From Paulownia fortunei (Eukaryota > Streptophyta > Magnoliopsida > Lamiales > Paulowniaceae), in contig CM033121.1 of assembly GCA_019321725.1 (NCBI GenBank), forward strand, positions 12,524,001 to 12,588,000: 64,000 bases of DNA, written 5' to 3'. The notes under the pieces are model-generated. The model was not told the origin of the DNA. It searched no databases and saw nothing but the letters and a program-made list of their open reading frames with translations. Every line of letters begins with the position of its first letter. Position 1 is the first letter of the stretch. This document shows positions 11,512 to 23,380 of the stretch, in pieces. Both the position numbers and the translations under genes were made by a program.

Positions 11512-13195
11512 TGATGGATTGTAGATTTAAACAATCCTACCATAAGTGCACGATGTTAAGTTTTAGTATCGAGAGATGAAAAGGGTTTATCATGTCCCAG
11601 AAAGTGTGTGTGCAAGTACCAAAATATAGACCATCTAATTATATTTAATCAATCGATATTAAATGTGATGATTAAAAATTGAAAACAAATTAACTAAATA
11701 AAAAATAAAATCAAGGAGTGTAGGAGATAGAATTCAATAAAAAAAAGAGTCAAGGCCATGGATTACCATAATATGTCATTATGAATTTCACAAGTTTGTG
11801 GTGAGGATCGATATTTAGTTGGGTGACAATGGGAATTCTAAATGTATATGATATTCTTTCCCAAGATATATCAAATCTACTACTAGAAGATAACCAACAT
11901 GTCCATTTACGGGTTTAACCTACTAATGATACATTAAGTTTTGTGACTTCCTCTTAACTTTCGACTATCACATCTATGACTACTGCATGTACTAAATCCT
12001 ATATCTCTATAGTGATCTAGTGTATGACATACACTACAGAGCACTTGTTGCAACACTACTTTCTGGTCTAAATTACAATAATAAAGACCATCTTGGAATT
12101 AGCTAAATCTGAAGAAGCAATAAAAATATAATTAATGCTCATCACAAATAAAATATTATCCACACCATAAACAAGATATAAATTCACAAATTCAGAGAAA
12201 TGACTTCCAAGCCTGACAAAAGATACTTTAGTTCATATTAAAACAAAGCAAATACCAATTTTTCTCAACGTCATGGTTTTTATAAATTTCTCAAAACTAA
12301 AAACAATTTAAAGAAGAAACTAAGGTAGAAGATTACAACAATTAAATGATTCTTCACTTCTAGCATTGGTTCTTCAATGCCCAACGAAGCTCCTTATCTT
12401 CTTGGCTTCCAATTCCAAGCTCCTTGACAATGGGTGTGTGTGTTCTTTATATAGTGTGTGTAGAAATATAGAGAAATGTGAGTTTTGGATGGAGAGAAAG
12501 TGTGTGAGAGAATTTAGGTATAAAGTGTGTGTTGTGTTCTGAATGAATTCTTTAAAGAGTGATGTGAATTGTAAGTGTATAGTGTATATCCAATGGTGTA
12601 TCATATAGATTGTGATGTATGAGTTGTATCTAGTGTGTGTATCAGAAAAGATGCAAAAATGGGCCTTTTTCACCACTTGTCACATAAAATCAGCCTTGAA
12701 ATATTTTGTGTTACGCCACCTGGCGCTGCAGCACCAAAATTTCATCACTCCCCTACAAAACGGGCGCTACAGCACCAAAACTGGTGCAGTAGCACGAGTT
12801 TCTAGTAACGCAACACAAAAATTTCGACCTGCTTCTCTGTTATCTACAGTGTTTAGCCTTTTTCAACCAATTTTTAACCTTTTTCCATAATGAACTATCT
12901 TTTGGTGTCATCATAAGAATTTTAGCCCTATCTATTAGCTTTCTCTATCCTCTTAAATCAGCTCAATATCATATTTTTAGAGAATGTTATTCTGAAAATA
13001 CATGTCTTCCATATCTGAAAGTTTCAATGCACTGCTCACTCTTTAATCCATTTTTTGTCTTTCAACTCATTTCTTCAATTTTTAAACCTACACAACAAAT
13101 ATCACAAGATAAGGTACAATTGCATCAATTATGAGATAAAACATTTGAGTTTGTGCTTTTGAGTGTTGGAAATGTGTCAAATTATGAGCTTATGA
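11512..13195 (-). mobile_element. Solo LTR (gypsy-type) inserted in copia gag
   Basis: A 1684-bp segment without coding content is flanked by perfect 5-bp repeats ATGAC (11507-11511 and 13196-13200). On the minus strand it starts T-C-ATAAGCTC (a one-base change from the TGATAAG start of the gypsy LTRs here) and ends ...CCATCA. Removing it with one TSD copy rejoins the gag frame (SLIKRLESLGV to NKLHVDLIL). It contains GT-rich stretches around 12430-12620; ORFs at 12374-12890 are low-complexity chance ORFs. Confidence 0.8.
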
Positions 13196-13200
13196 ATGAC

Positions 13201-13620
13201 TCCAAGGGACTCTAGTCTTTTGATCAAGGATATCATCTTCAGTCCATGGTCTTAGACCGAAAAGCCTTCAGTCATATAGCATCGAAAAATCTCTTTTGAA
13301 ACTTGAAATCTCGCCTGCCTAGTATGCTCTCCATATAGTTTCTCCAAATAAGGTAAATATCAGTAGCGTGTATCATATTCTCATGTTGTCTTTGCAACTC
13401 ATTCCATATTGATGCTATCATATAGCATCAAGTTGGCAGATCAACTTGCTTGTGGTATTCTGCAAGCTCTTCCTCTATGGTATCCGCCGATGATGCCAGC
13501 AGTAGCATCACATCAAGGACATAAGCCCTTTTTTCAAACTGGAGAACAATCCAAAGGTTTTTCAGCCAATTGACATAGTTGGGAACGGTGAGTTTATTAG
13601 TGTGCAAATTGATACAAATG
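13201..13620 (-). pseudogene. gag: Copia gag, upstream part
   Basis: Minus-strand reading shows typical copia gag sequence: LTVPNYVNWLKNLWIVLQFE, KRAYVLDVML, CYMIASIWNELQRQHENM and SLIKRLESLG. It lies about 1.7 kb from the 5' LTR. The region 13620-15286 upstream (leader side) shows no convincing ORF; it includes a GC-richer stretch at 14880-15125 with repeated GCCTG/GGCC words. Confidence 0.78.
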
Positions 13621-15286
13621 AATTTTTAGCCATTTGTAAATAAAATATCTAAAAATGCTATGTAGAAAATATGCATACATTCAACAGTTTATTCATTTAT
13701 AATAAAGTCTATAATTATAAATGTCTTCCACTATTTATTTGAATTCTATCACCCCCTTAGAAATTTGGAAAACTTATTTTCTAGTGAGCTTGAGGTCCAA
13801 TTAGTTTTATTATATACTCTAATTTTATGAGTCCATAGAATAAAACTAAAAGGTAGCTAACACATTAGCAATTGCATCCCCATGCAACTCTTAAGTTATT
13901 TTACCTCACTACTTCCCATACCCCCAATTAAAGTATGTCCCACGACTAGCCCTTCTACCCCAAGGGCATCTTCATGTTAGTAGTGGTCACAACTATTATC
14001 TCTAATTAGCACATCCCATAACTCCTGGCTAATAGAGTAAGTGTGGCAGCGTTTTACATGTCAACTACTTTTATTGAAATGTAGGAACGATTTGGCTCAA
14101 CCCAATATTTCTCATTTACACAATATAAACTTTATTAAAAATCCTTAAAATTAAAACAATTTTAAGTGAGGTTCCATTTTATCAAGACCTCATCATTTTC
14201 TTAAGTTGTTTATTTAACATTGCACTATTCCTAATTATTGCAAGCATAATTATAGGAAAGCATTAAATAAACCAATGCATGCATCTACTATACATACATA
14301 AAGGGATGTTAATGAGCCTTATCCTATGTGATCCACTCGATCCAAAGTGGATCTAGGTCAATCTAAGGGTGATAATTATAACAATAGTAGAACCTATCTA
14401 TTATATAAATGTATCAGCCATACATTCATGGACCTTCAATCCTTGCTTTTTTCCACTTTGCTTCGTTTTCTTGTAATGTCCATCAATACACAAGAGAGCA
14501 TCACCATCCTAAAACTACTCTTATTTTATTTGCTACTCTAACAAAACACCTTGGAATTTCTTATAAACAGAGGTTAACAAGAGGAGATGGAATTTATATT
14601 CTAAGAAAAATAGAGAAAATGTGAGACTCATAGACCTCATTTTATTTAAAACCCAAAACATTGAAAAACCATCACATAGAACATAAATGGTCTAGATTCT
14701 ATGTTCATCCACACCATACATGCTAAATTTAATCATTCAATGAACAAAATTGAACACATTTAAATTTACCCATAAATTGAATTGCCATTCTTCTAGTTTG
14801 GAATTAATTCACGATTTTAAAAAAATTCAAATTTTAAAAATTAACATTTAATTAAAAAATAAAAAAATTAATTTACTTGTGAGCAGGCTGCTTACTGTTC
14901 GCCTAATCTATAGGGTAAAATTGCTTGACAGACAAGGTGGGCTGGTCGTTGCCCTACTAGTTCTCGCCCGTGGTGGGTGAGGGTTATGTTTGCCGGCCTG
15001 CTTGCCTGGGTAAGCAATGCCCTAGCATAGTGTCCATGCCCTCATACAGCCCAGGCTATGCCTAATCTAGCCGGCTAGCAGGCCTTCACAGCCTGTTCAT
15101 CATGGCAATCTACTGCCATCACACGGCGACGGAAAGCCAAATATTTTTTTATTTATGTGTCATACAATTATAATAATCAAAATCATACAAAAAAAATTTT
15201 GAATTCAAATTAAAAAAAATGCAATTAAAAATAATTCAATTCATCATATGAATATATCAGGTATCTTTCAAGAAAGTAAATAGAAC

Positions 15287-15308
15287 GAAAACCTAGGCTC
15301 AAATACTA
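15287..15308 (-). other. Primer binding site of the copia element
   Basis: Directly inside the 5' LTR, the minus strand reads TATTTGAGCCTAGGTTT, resembling the complement of the plant initiator tRNA-Met 3' end with a few changes. Position and orientation agree with the LTRs and gene order. Confidence 0.75.
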
Positions 15309-15309
15309 T

Positions 15310-17354
15310 TGTTGTGTTTGTACATCCCAAGATGGCTACATAGTAGAAATTTAAAATTTTAAATCATGTGTATTAAAACATCAAGATGCACATCCTGGGA
15401 ACCCATGTGATTAATGTGCATTTTAATTTACTCGCTTAATAAAACAAACAAAAAGGTTTTGCAAAACTTATACCTGAATGCACTATCATTGTTATAGGGA
15501 TTGATGCAATTAATATTGCTAAGCCCGGATCATAAACAGGTTTGCAAGAAATCGAGATATCTTCCCTCAAAGCTATCAACACTTTGAGCAAGTCAAGGAA
15601 TCCTTGATCCTTGCTAGTGAATCAATATCCTATGATAACATCTATTATCTTGGGAGTACAATTTAAATCTTCAATCAAATTGTGATTAAAGAACAAAATC
15701 GAATCAAGTTGGAATGGAACCAACTTGATGAAAAGGATTTTTCTTGCTAAATAAAAAAACAAAGTGAGAGACAAAAGAGAAGAAAGAGGGCCGAATTTTC
15801 TTACTTTTTTGCATCTAATTTTCGCTCCCCTCAATTTGTGTATATATACACACTTTGATTCTAGCCCTAATCCTATTAAGACTTCTCTATCTTCCTTTCT
15901 TATTTCAATCATTTCCATCAAAGACTAGGATTCAAAGTCTTATTTTTCAAGACTCCTAGTTGGGCCTCTCCTATGGGCCCATTAACCTTAGGTTTGGACT
16001 CTAATTAATTATTATAAGTTCAATTAATTGATCTTTATCAATTAACAAAGTCTAATTTAATTCATCGATCCTAACTAATTAATTAATTGGTTATAAAGAC
16101 TGCCTAATCAAATTAGGCCCAATTATTTGATCCTATTAATTAATTGGTTAAATTAACTTAACCTTTTAAAATAATATAAGTTTATTAATTAATTAATCCA
16201 ATCAATTAATTAATTTTACTCTCTATTAACCATACTCTTAATTAAGATTATTTAATTAAATGAATTAATTTAACTACTTGAATTAATTCTAGCTCAAGTT
16301 AATTAATCCAATTAATTAACTTAATCCAACACCTTGGATTACTTTATATATTTGAAGTGGACCATCCCACTTTTTATGTGACAACTCAAATAAGCTAGCA
16401 GCGGGCTTGCAACTTTTACAACTTAGTGAATAAATTAATATCCTATTAATTAATTCAATTCATTAATTCGCTTGGAATTAACTTTTTAATTTCAAGAACC
16501 TCACAAGTCATGGGAAGCACTTAACAATACATTATAACTACCTAGTATTAGGTGAATAGCAAGCAAATCTATTTTAATTACAAGTACCATGAAAATACGG
16601 TCCTTCCATTAACTAATCTCCCCGATTAAGCGTAGGGCATGAATTATTAGTCGAAACCTATTTTGACTTAATAACTATGATTATATTTCCAATCACATTG
16701 ATCATTTGATGAATTATTGAAAAACCCCAAGTTTAATATTTTTCTGCCTTGGCCAAGGTTTTCGAAATCAAGGACTATGAAAATATAGAAGATTCATCTA
16801 TTCTTCCAGATAGATGACAGATCCTATATTGACTACTCATTAACCTCCATAAACGAAGATCATACACCTAACATAATCCCTTGTGATTGGCATACAATTC
16901 AAAAATACATCAAAGAGCAAAATATTATGCACAAGGCTACCATGGTACCTCAAGTTTAAGGATAAGTTAATGTACTATCGTAACTAGAAAATTCTCATTC
17001 AACAAACAACATTTTCAATTGAGAATTTTCTATGGGCCTGTTTGGTGTACTTATTTTCTAACAAGCACTTACACACATACACTAGCATCACACTGCCAAT
17101 GACTATGAAATGTGACATTCTCCTATCAAGCATCGTGTGTGAGATTCTATTGGGCTTATCAATGTCATATCACAATGAACCGTAGACTCCGAACGTGTTT
17201 AAAATCAAAGCCACAGAGGTCAATCTTATCCTATAGTTATGTATGATATAGGGACTTTATCTAATTAAGATAAAAAAAATATCTTTTATTAATGAACTTT
17301 ATGATAAGATTGTCTTTCCAAGAGTATAATAGCTCTTCGAACACTACTCTAACA
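15310..17354 (-). repeat. 5' LTR of the copia element
   Basis: About 2.05 kb, direct repeat of 5844-7976. It ends CTCTAACA at 17354, so on the minus strand it starts TGTTAGAG, and it begins TGTTGTG at 15310. It shares the TTAATTAATT blocks (16010-16330) and the palindromic TATATACACAC region near 15840. Divergence from its partner is visible throughout, implying an old insertion. Confidence 0.85.
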
Positions 17355-17366
17355 ATAACATGTCCC

Positions 17367-18207
17367 TATAACATCAATTTTACAAAAAAAAGTACAAATA
17401 GGAAAAATCTTACGAATGAAATTTTTTATTCTTCTCATCAAGAATAAGGATTTTGGAATTTGAAATCTTGGAGGTGGAATTGATGATTTGATCTCCTTTG
17501 AACTTGATTTCATCCTTCAGTAACATTAATTCTAAGGTTTAGCACCACGATCTTGAATTAAACATTACTACTTCAAAAATATTAACTTTGTAGACCTGGT
17601 AACTTCTTGATGGAATCGACCCTCCAATTTCCTCCAAGACTGATTTGATCTTAAATAATATTAATTTGAGGGCTTAGAACCTTAATCTCAAATTAAATGT
17701 TATTATTTGAATAGACTCCATGATGAACGCCTTGATTTTTGCCTTGAACTACGTGGACATCCTTGAGTTTGACGGAGTTAGGTTGAGAGAACTTCCTCCA
17801 ACACTTTTTTTTTCTTGAACTTCTTCTTCTTCTCAACTTGTGTTTAACATTCTGGAGATGACCTCTATTTATATTTGTAGGACGAGGGTTGTTAACATTT
17901 TTACTTGATGACACGGGAGGATTTGATTGGTTCTTCATGATTTGATGGGCATTTACTACCATAATCATAAGATGTGATTCGAATTACCAAAATATTGATA
18001 TTCCCTTTCATAATTTGCAAGATACGATCTTCATTACCAAAAAAAAATCATAATTTGATACATGGTAATATTTAATTTTTCTATCAATTAATATCTTATT
18101 TAATCTTGGAATTTATTGATTTCAAAAATAAATAAATTATAAATTAATAAGTAAAAATTATATTGCACATATCAATATATATTTGGCAATAAAATTTTCA
18201 TATCTAC
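17367..18207 (-). repeat. 3' LTR of the gag-only gypsy element
   Basis: 841 bp, similar over its length to 20360-21222, including the blocks CAAGAATAAGGATTTTGGAA, CCTCCAACACTTTTTTT and ACATATCAATATATATTT. The short ORF at 17693-17968 (rich in Lys/Arg) is within the LTR and its frame is not conserved in the partner. Confidence 0.85.
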
Positions 18208-18309
18208 AAGTGCCCCCTCGAGACTTGTTCACATACATTTATTTTGACGGATGCAAAATGTGAATAAGTCTTGAACTCTTTCAACAAGAGGATCAAGTCA
18301 TAATAGTTT

Positions 18310-18990
18310 ACTTAATTTTATTTGGAACATAGTGATAGTTTAAACTCATATCGAGGAGTTTCTCTGTTGAATTAAAATTGAACTTATAGGCAGTTTATCC
18401 TCATATCAAGGAGTTCTTCAATTTAGTTGAATTGAATTTATAGATAGTTTGTCCTTATATCAAGGAATTCTTGACTTGAATTTGTTTGAAATTTGTAGAT
18501 AGTTTATACTTGTATCAAGTAGTCTTCATTTGAATTTAAAATTTATTAATAGTTTATACTCGTATAAGGAGTCTTCAATTTGAATTTTAATTTGTTAGAT
18601 AGTTTATACTTATATCAAAGAGTCTTTATTTGAATTTGAAATTTGTAAATAATTTATACTCGTATCAACGAGTCTTCAATTTGAATTTTAATTTGTTAGA
18701 TAGTTTATACTTGTATCAAGGAGTCTTCAATTGGAATTTTAGTTTGTTAGATAGTTATACTTGTATCAATGAGTCTGTATTTGAATTTGACTTCTAGACC
18801 TTTTATACTCTTGTCAAGGAGTACTTTAATTTGTTTTTATTTGTAGACCTTTTATGCCCATATCAAGGAGCTTTCGAATTTATTTGAACTTTTTAATTTA
18901 TGTCAATGAGTATTACTGATAGTTTTCGCTTTTATCAAGGAACACTTGAACATAATTTAATTTGAATTTTAGATAGTTTATGCTCGTATT
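18310..18990. repeat. Degenerate ~50-57-bp tandem repeat, about 12 copies
   Basis: Repeated core TAGTTTATACTYGTATCAAG followed by GAGTCTTCAATTTGAATTT recurs about every 50-57 bases. It lies between the gag remnant and the 3' LTR, that is in the 3' untranslated region of the gag-only element. Confidence 0.8.
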
Positions 18991-19099
18991 TAGGAACATT
19001 GAAAAGTCGAAGTTGGTAGTTGTTGCATATGATCCACATCTTCTTCTTTTCATCATTATTGACATCATTTGGGTATTCTTGTTTATCAAAATTCATTCT

Positions 19100-20340
19100 T
19101 ATCTCAATGGCATGTGATGAGTCGCTAATTCTTCAAATGTTTTTGGTTTAATTCCTTGAAGTATGTAACAGAGACCCCAGTGCATTCCTTGAATGCATAT
19201 CTCAATTGCAGAAGTTTCCGACAAAGTATATTTGCAATTTAAAGATAAATTTTTCCAATTATTAATATATTGAAACACTGATTCATCTTCTTTTTGTCTT
19301 AGTGCTATAAAAACAATTGAGAAACTCTTGTTTCAATTAATCCCAACTATCAATTAAGTTTTTCCCAAGTTGATGTACTAATCAAATGCATTTCCCATCA
19401 TTGAGCAGACAAATTACTTAACCAGACAGTCTCAATATGTTCCAACATTGTTGCATGTCATAATAAAATGAGCCATGTGTTGCTTTGGGTTGCTTTTGCT
19501 ATCAAATTGCTGAAATTTTGGTGGTTGATATCCAATCGGCATCTTCAATTATCAATTCTTGGAGTGTATAGCTTGGCATAAGTCAAAGTTGACTTGAAGC
19601 TTTTATCAAACTTATCTTTATTAGTCCCCATGATAATCTCTTTCAGTTGGTCAATAGAAACCAATCCATCAGATGAATCTTGCAGTTCTTTAGAACTTCT
19701 CTATTCACTTGATTTTTGCTTTGTGGGCATCTCAATTTTTGACATGAGCTTCAAGTTGTTTTCTAATAACGCGACTAGCACTATTATTATCTACTTTATC
19801 CATCAACTTCATGATTTCAGAGTCTTGCTCTTGAATATGCTTCATGTGTCCCTCAATAACTTTAATCAAATTTCCATTTTGCTCTTCTAGTGAATAAGTT
19901 TGGACCACCATGACTGTTGCAGTTTCAAAATTTGAGCTTGTAGAAGATTCGTGCATTGTAGTTAGATCCAACAACTCTTTCTCCACAACTTTTATTTCTT
20001 GCTTTGCCTGTAACTTTAGTGAGAATTTGATTGGCAATGTCAAAATACCATTTTCCCTTGCCCCCTCATGCTTGTATTTTGGAGTCGCAACTTCATGGCT
20101 CAGCAACACACCATTTTGTTTGTGTTTTAGAGTGGTGGCTTCATGGCTTGGCAAAAAATTATCTTCTTTTATTATCTCATGCTTATATTTTACAATAGTG
20201 GCTTTATGCCTCGACATAAGAAATTTGATATTTGTGAAGTTGCAGTGATTGTCCTTCATCTCCATTTGAAATTCAAATTTAATTTGTGAAGAGATGAGAT
20301 GAGAGGTAAAGATTGTCCCACTGGGCATGCGAGAAATTTT
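19100..20340 (-). pseudogene. gag: Gypsy gag remnant
   Basis: The minus-strand ORF at 20373-19732 gives a 213-residue Lys/Glu-rich, probably helical leader that contains three degenerate repeats built around SHEATTLKHK / SHEVATPKYKHE / SRHKATIVKYKHE. Downstream in other frames follow SIDQLKEIIMGTNKDKFDKS, MPIGYQPPKFQQFDSKSNPK and QHMAHFIMTCNNVGTY, characteristic of plant Ty3/gypsy gag, with stops. The start codon falls a few bases inside the 5' LTR boundary, so the real start is uncertain. Gag packages the element RNA; here it is broken. Confidence 0.75.
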
Positions 20341-20359
20341 TAACACAAATTTCATTATT

Positions 20360-21222
20360 TGTAATAATTGCAAGACAAGAAAAATAGTACAAATTAAAAT
20401 TTACTGAACTTGATGTATATGTAGGTACAATCTCTTTTTGATCCTCTGATTCTTCTCCTCAAGAATAAGGATTTTGGAATTTGAAAATTTTAGATGTAGA
20501 ATTACTGATTTGATCTCTTTCAAACTTGATTTCATTATTCAATAATATTAATTCGAGGGTTTAGCATCATGATCCTGAATTAGACATTACTACTTCAAGA
20601 ATGTTGATTTTGTTTGGTAACTTATTGATGGAATCAACCTTACGATCTCCTCTAAAGTTGATTTAATCTTCAATAATATGAATTCTAGGGCTTAACACCT
20701 TAATCTTGAATAAAATACTATTATTTGAATAGATTCCACGATGAACGTCTTGATTTTCGCCTTAAACACGGTGGATCTCCTTGAATTTGATGGACTTGGG
20801 TTAAGAGAACTTCCTCCAACACCTTTTTTGCTTGGACTTCTTCTTCTTCTTCTCAACTTGTGTTTAACTTCTTAGAGATGACCTCTATTTATACTTGTAG
20901 GACGAGGGCTCTTGCTATTTTTACTTGATGACATGGAAGGATTTGATTGATTCTTCATGATTTGATGGACATTTACTGTTTTGATCACAATATGTGATTT
21001 GAATTATCTAAAAATATCGGTATCACTTTTATAATTTGCAAGATACAATCTTCGTTGCCAAATATCATAATTTGGTACGTACTAATATTTAATTTTTCTA
21101 TCAATTAAATATCTTATTTAATCTTGAAATTCAATGATAATTACAAAAAAAATTAAATTGATAATAAAAAATTATATTACACATATCAATGTATATTTAG
21201 TAATAAAATTTCTATATCTACA
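20360..21222 (-). repeat. 5' LTR of the gag-only gypsy element
   Basis: 863 bp, direct repeat of 17367-18207, ending ...ATATCTACA just before TSD GTCCC at 21223. On the minus strand it starts TGTAGATATA. Divergent from its partner by many substitutions. Confidence 0.85.
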
Positions 21223-21980
21223 GTCCCAAAACTATACCTTGTGTAACCATAAAATGATATTTTTCCCAATTAAGCACAATGTTAGTTTCAATGCAACTTT
21301 TAATCACAAGTGTAAGGTTATCTAAGTATTTATCAAAGGAATCACCATAGACACTGAAATCATCCATAAATACGATGCTCTCTATGTAATTAGAAGATAT
21401 ATTCACCATATACCTTTTAAATATAGCCGAAGTGTTGCAAAGATAGAATAGCATACATCAATAGGCAATGTACCAAATGAGCACATGAGGGTGGTTTTCT
21501 CTTGGTCTTCCAGAGCAATGATGATCTGATTATAACCTGAGTAACCATCAAGAAAACAATAATATGAGTGACCAAATAATCTTTCAAGCATTTGCTCAAT
21601 GAAAGGAAAAGGGAAGTGGTCTTTACGAGTTGTCAAATTAAGCTTGTGGTAGTCGATGCAAACTCGTTGTTTGAACCTGTGAAGGTACTAGTTCATTCTC
21701 CTCATTTTTCACCACAATGACACCGAATTTCTTAAGAACTACTTAAACTAGGCTCACCACTTACTATTAGAGATAGGTAGATGACCCCAACATCGAGGAG
21801 TTTTAGTATGTACTTTTTCACAACCTCCATCATTAGCGGGTTTAATCACCATTAAGCCTCCCTTATCGGCTTCATCCCTCTTCAAGTAGGATCCGATGCA
21901 TGCACATAGACGGGCTAATTTCTTTTATATCTGCAATGGCATGCATATAGACGGGCTAATTTCTTTTATATCTGCAATGG
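21223..21980 (-). pseudogene. pol: Athila-like RT, N-terminal part
   Basis: The minus strand shows PAMMEVVKKYILKLLDVGVI (near 21830), then TTRKDHFPFPFIEQMLERL, YYCFLDGYSGYNQIIIALED and EKTTLMCSFGT (21636-21450). After a frameshift follow the catalytic box FMDDFSVYGDSFD, then VLNWEKYHFMVTQGIVLG (21400-21223). The YMDD-type motif has F in the first position. Homology stops at 21223, where the gag-only element is inserted; the continuation is at 5843. A 41-bp tandem duplication at 21900-21980 lies just upstream in what should be RT or linker sequence. Confidence 0.9.
21900..21980. repeat. 41-bp tandem duplication
   Basis: The unit starting ATGCACATAGACGGGCTAAT (21900-21940) is repeated with one change at 21941-21980. 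It lies within the decayed gypsy pol. Confidence 0.9.
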
Positions 21981-22279
21981 TCCATCTAATCATCGTCTTA
22001 TGATCTAAGAGTACCCAAATAAGCTTGTTCCCTTGTACATGGGTGAGGTCATTAGCAATCATGACCAAGAGTTTCTTTCTCCACCAAGGTAGGTGCCTAA
22101 ACTACATAAGGTAGAACCCACTCGTTAGATAATGGTAATTCAACATAAGAGACATCATACCTTGATTGTTTGAGACAATGATTCCAAGTTGTCAACATAT
22201 TCCATGTCCTTTAAATCCCCTACATGACTATTTTTTATAAGTCAACCTCCAATCTATCTTTGCTAGTCAATTCAAAAAT

Positions 22280-23380
22280 TTATTATGCTTGTCAACTACA
22301 AAAACATAGTACAAGTCAGTACGATATCTCATGACTTCAAAAATATTAAAATTAATAACTTCAGCATTAAATTCTTTAATGAGGGTACCATTATGAACAT
22401 CAATGTTAGTTCAGACCATCTTCAAGAATGGTCTTACCAAAATAATAAGTGTCAGGTTGGGGGATGTGCCATCCTCCATCTCAAGAACATAAAAATCAGT
22501 TGGTATGATTAATTTATTTACCTGCACAAGAATATCTTCCAACCTGATTCAGGTAAGTATTAGATCTATCGGCTTATTGAATGATAACACCAGTTTCATC
22601 TAATGGTCATAGATTTAGAGAAGCATAAATGCAGTATGGCAGATATTAATTGATTCTCCTAAATCTAGAATGAATTTTTTATAGCTGGCATTGTTGATTG
22701 TATTGTGGATAGTGAAAGTGCTCGGATCCTTATACTTCTTTTAAAGTACGGTTGAGACTTTTTTTCCCACACTCACTTTTTCTTCCCTATTCAACTTTCG
22801 CATGTTAGTGCACAACTTGTTGAGAAACTTTGTACACTAGGGCACCTGCTTGATCGCATCAAGAAGGGAATGTTTACCTCTACCTAGCAAAAAGTCTTAA
22901 GGATCTTCTTTTCTTGGTCCACCTTCCTGGATTTTGCTATTGTTAGGAAAAATATAGAGGAGTAACATAAGTATGAGATGGAAGTTTACGAGTACTTACC
23001 TGGGTCGGCATCTCCTTGGCTACAAGTGAAGGGTAGGCGTTCATAATAAGAGAGACGATAACCCTTGTTTCACCCCTCTCATCCTCCTTGGGCACCCTTT
23101 TTGTTGGTGTAGGTGATGATTTAATTTACTTTGTACTCCTAAAAGTTACTAAATTCACATTTTCCTTAGGATTCACCACAAGTTGAGAAGGTAACTAGCC
23201 TAAACTTTGATCCTCAAATGGCTTATACTAGTAGTTTTTTGTCCCATTTGATTCTTCATATGTTGGAGCTCTATCTATGTAGTTTGCTGGAATTCATGGT
23301 GTTCGTGGTAAGAGCTTTAACAAGATCTTCCAAACATATACCTACAGGTTGTGTAGCCGGTTGCGGTTGGGTCGATACGA
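22280..23380 (-). pseudogene. Athila-like protease region remnant
   Basis: The minus strand near 22672-22640 reads ILDLGESIN, resembling the retroelement aspartic protease active site (LDLGAS), with the catalytic Asp present. Surrounding sequence is frame-broken. The plus-strand ORF at 22285-22512 lies antisense and is not credible. The part up to the zinc knuckle has no clear domain. Confidence 0.6.

Larger units (their letters stand above)
5844..17354 (-). mobile_element. Ty1/copia LTR retrotransposon inserted in the gypsy RT
   Basis: Two long direct repeats (5844-7976 and 15310-17354) flank an interior with copia-order domains on the minus strand: gag, integrase, RT, RNase H. The primer binding site next to the 5' LTR (complement of about 15287-15308) resembles the tRNA-iMet complement used by plant copia elements (TAT..GAGCC..GGTTT). 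Flanking 5-mers AAAAC (5839-5843) and ATAAC (17355-17359) differ at one base and look like an aged TSD. Removing the element and one TSD copy restores the gypsy reading frame at this point. The interior is itself interrupted by a solo LTR (11512-13195) and a CHX gene fragment (8780-9467). Stops throughout show it is non-functional. Confidence 0.9.
17367..21222 (-). mobile_element. Gag-only gypsy element inserted in the Athila-like RT
   Basis: Direct repeats 17367-18207 and 20360-21222 are LTRs of ~0.85 kb. Perfect TSD GTCCC occurs at 17362-17366 and 21223-21227. On the minus strand LTRs start TGTAGATATG after a purine tract (TCGAGGGGGCACT, complement of 18208-18220) and end near ...ATTACA. 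The 2.15-kb interior holds a decayed gag and a tandem-repeat 3' untranslated region; no protease, RT, RNase H or integrase was found. It is therefore a non-autonomous element or one with pol deleted. Confidence 0.85.

Noticed and set aside
12374..12890. ORFs of about 90-100 residues on both strands
   Set aside because: They lie within the solo LTR and are built from GT-rich low-complexity sequence.
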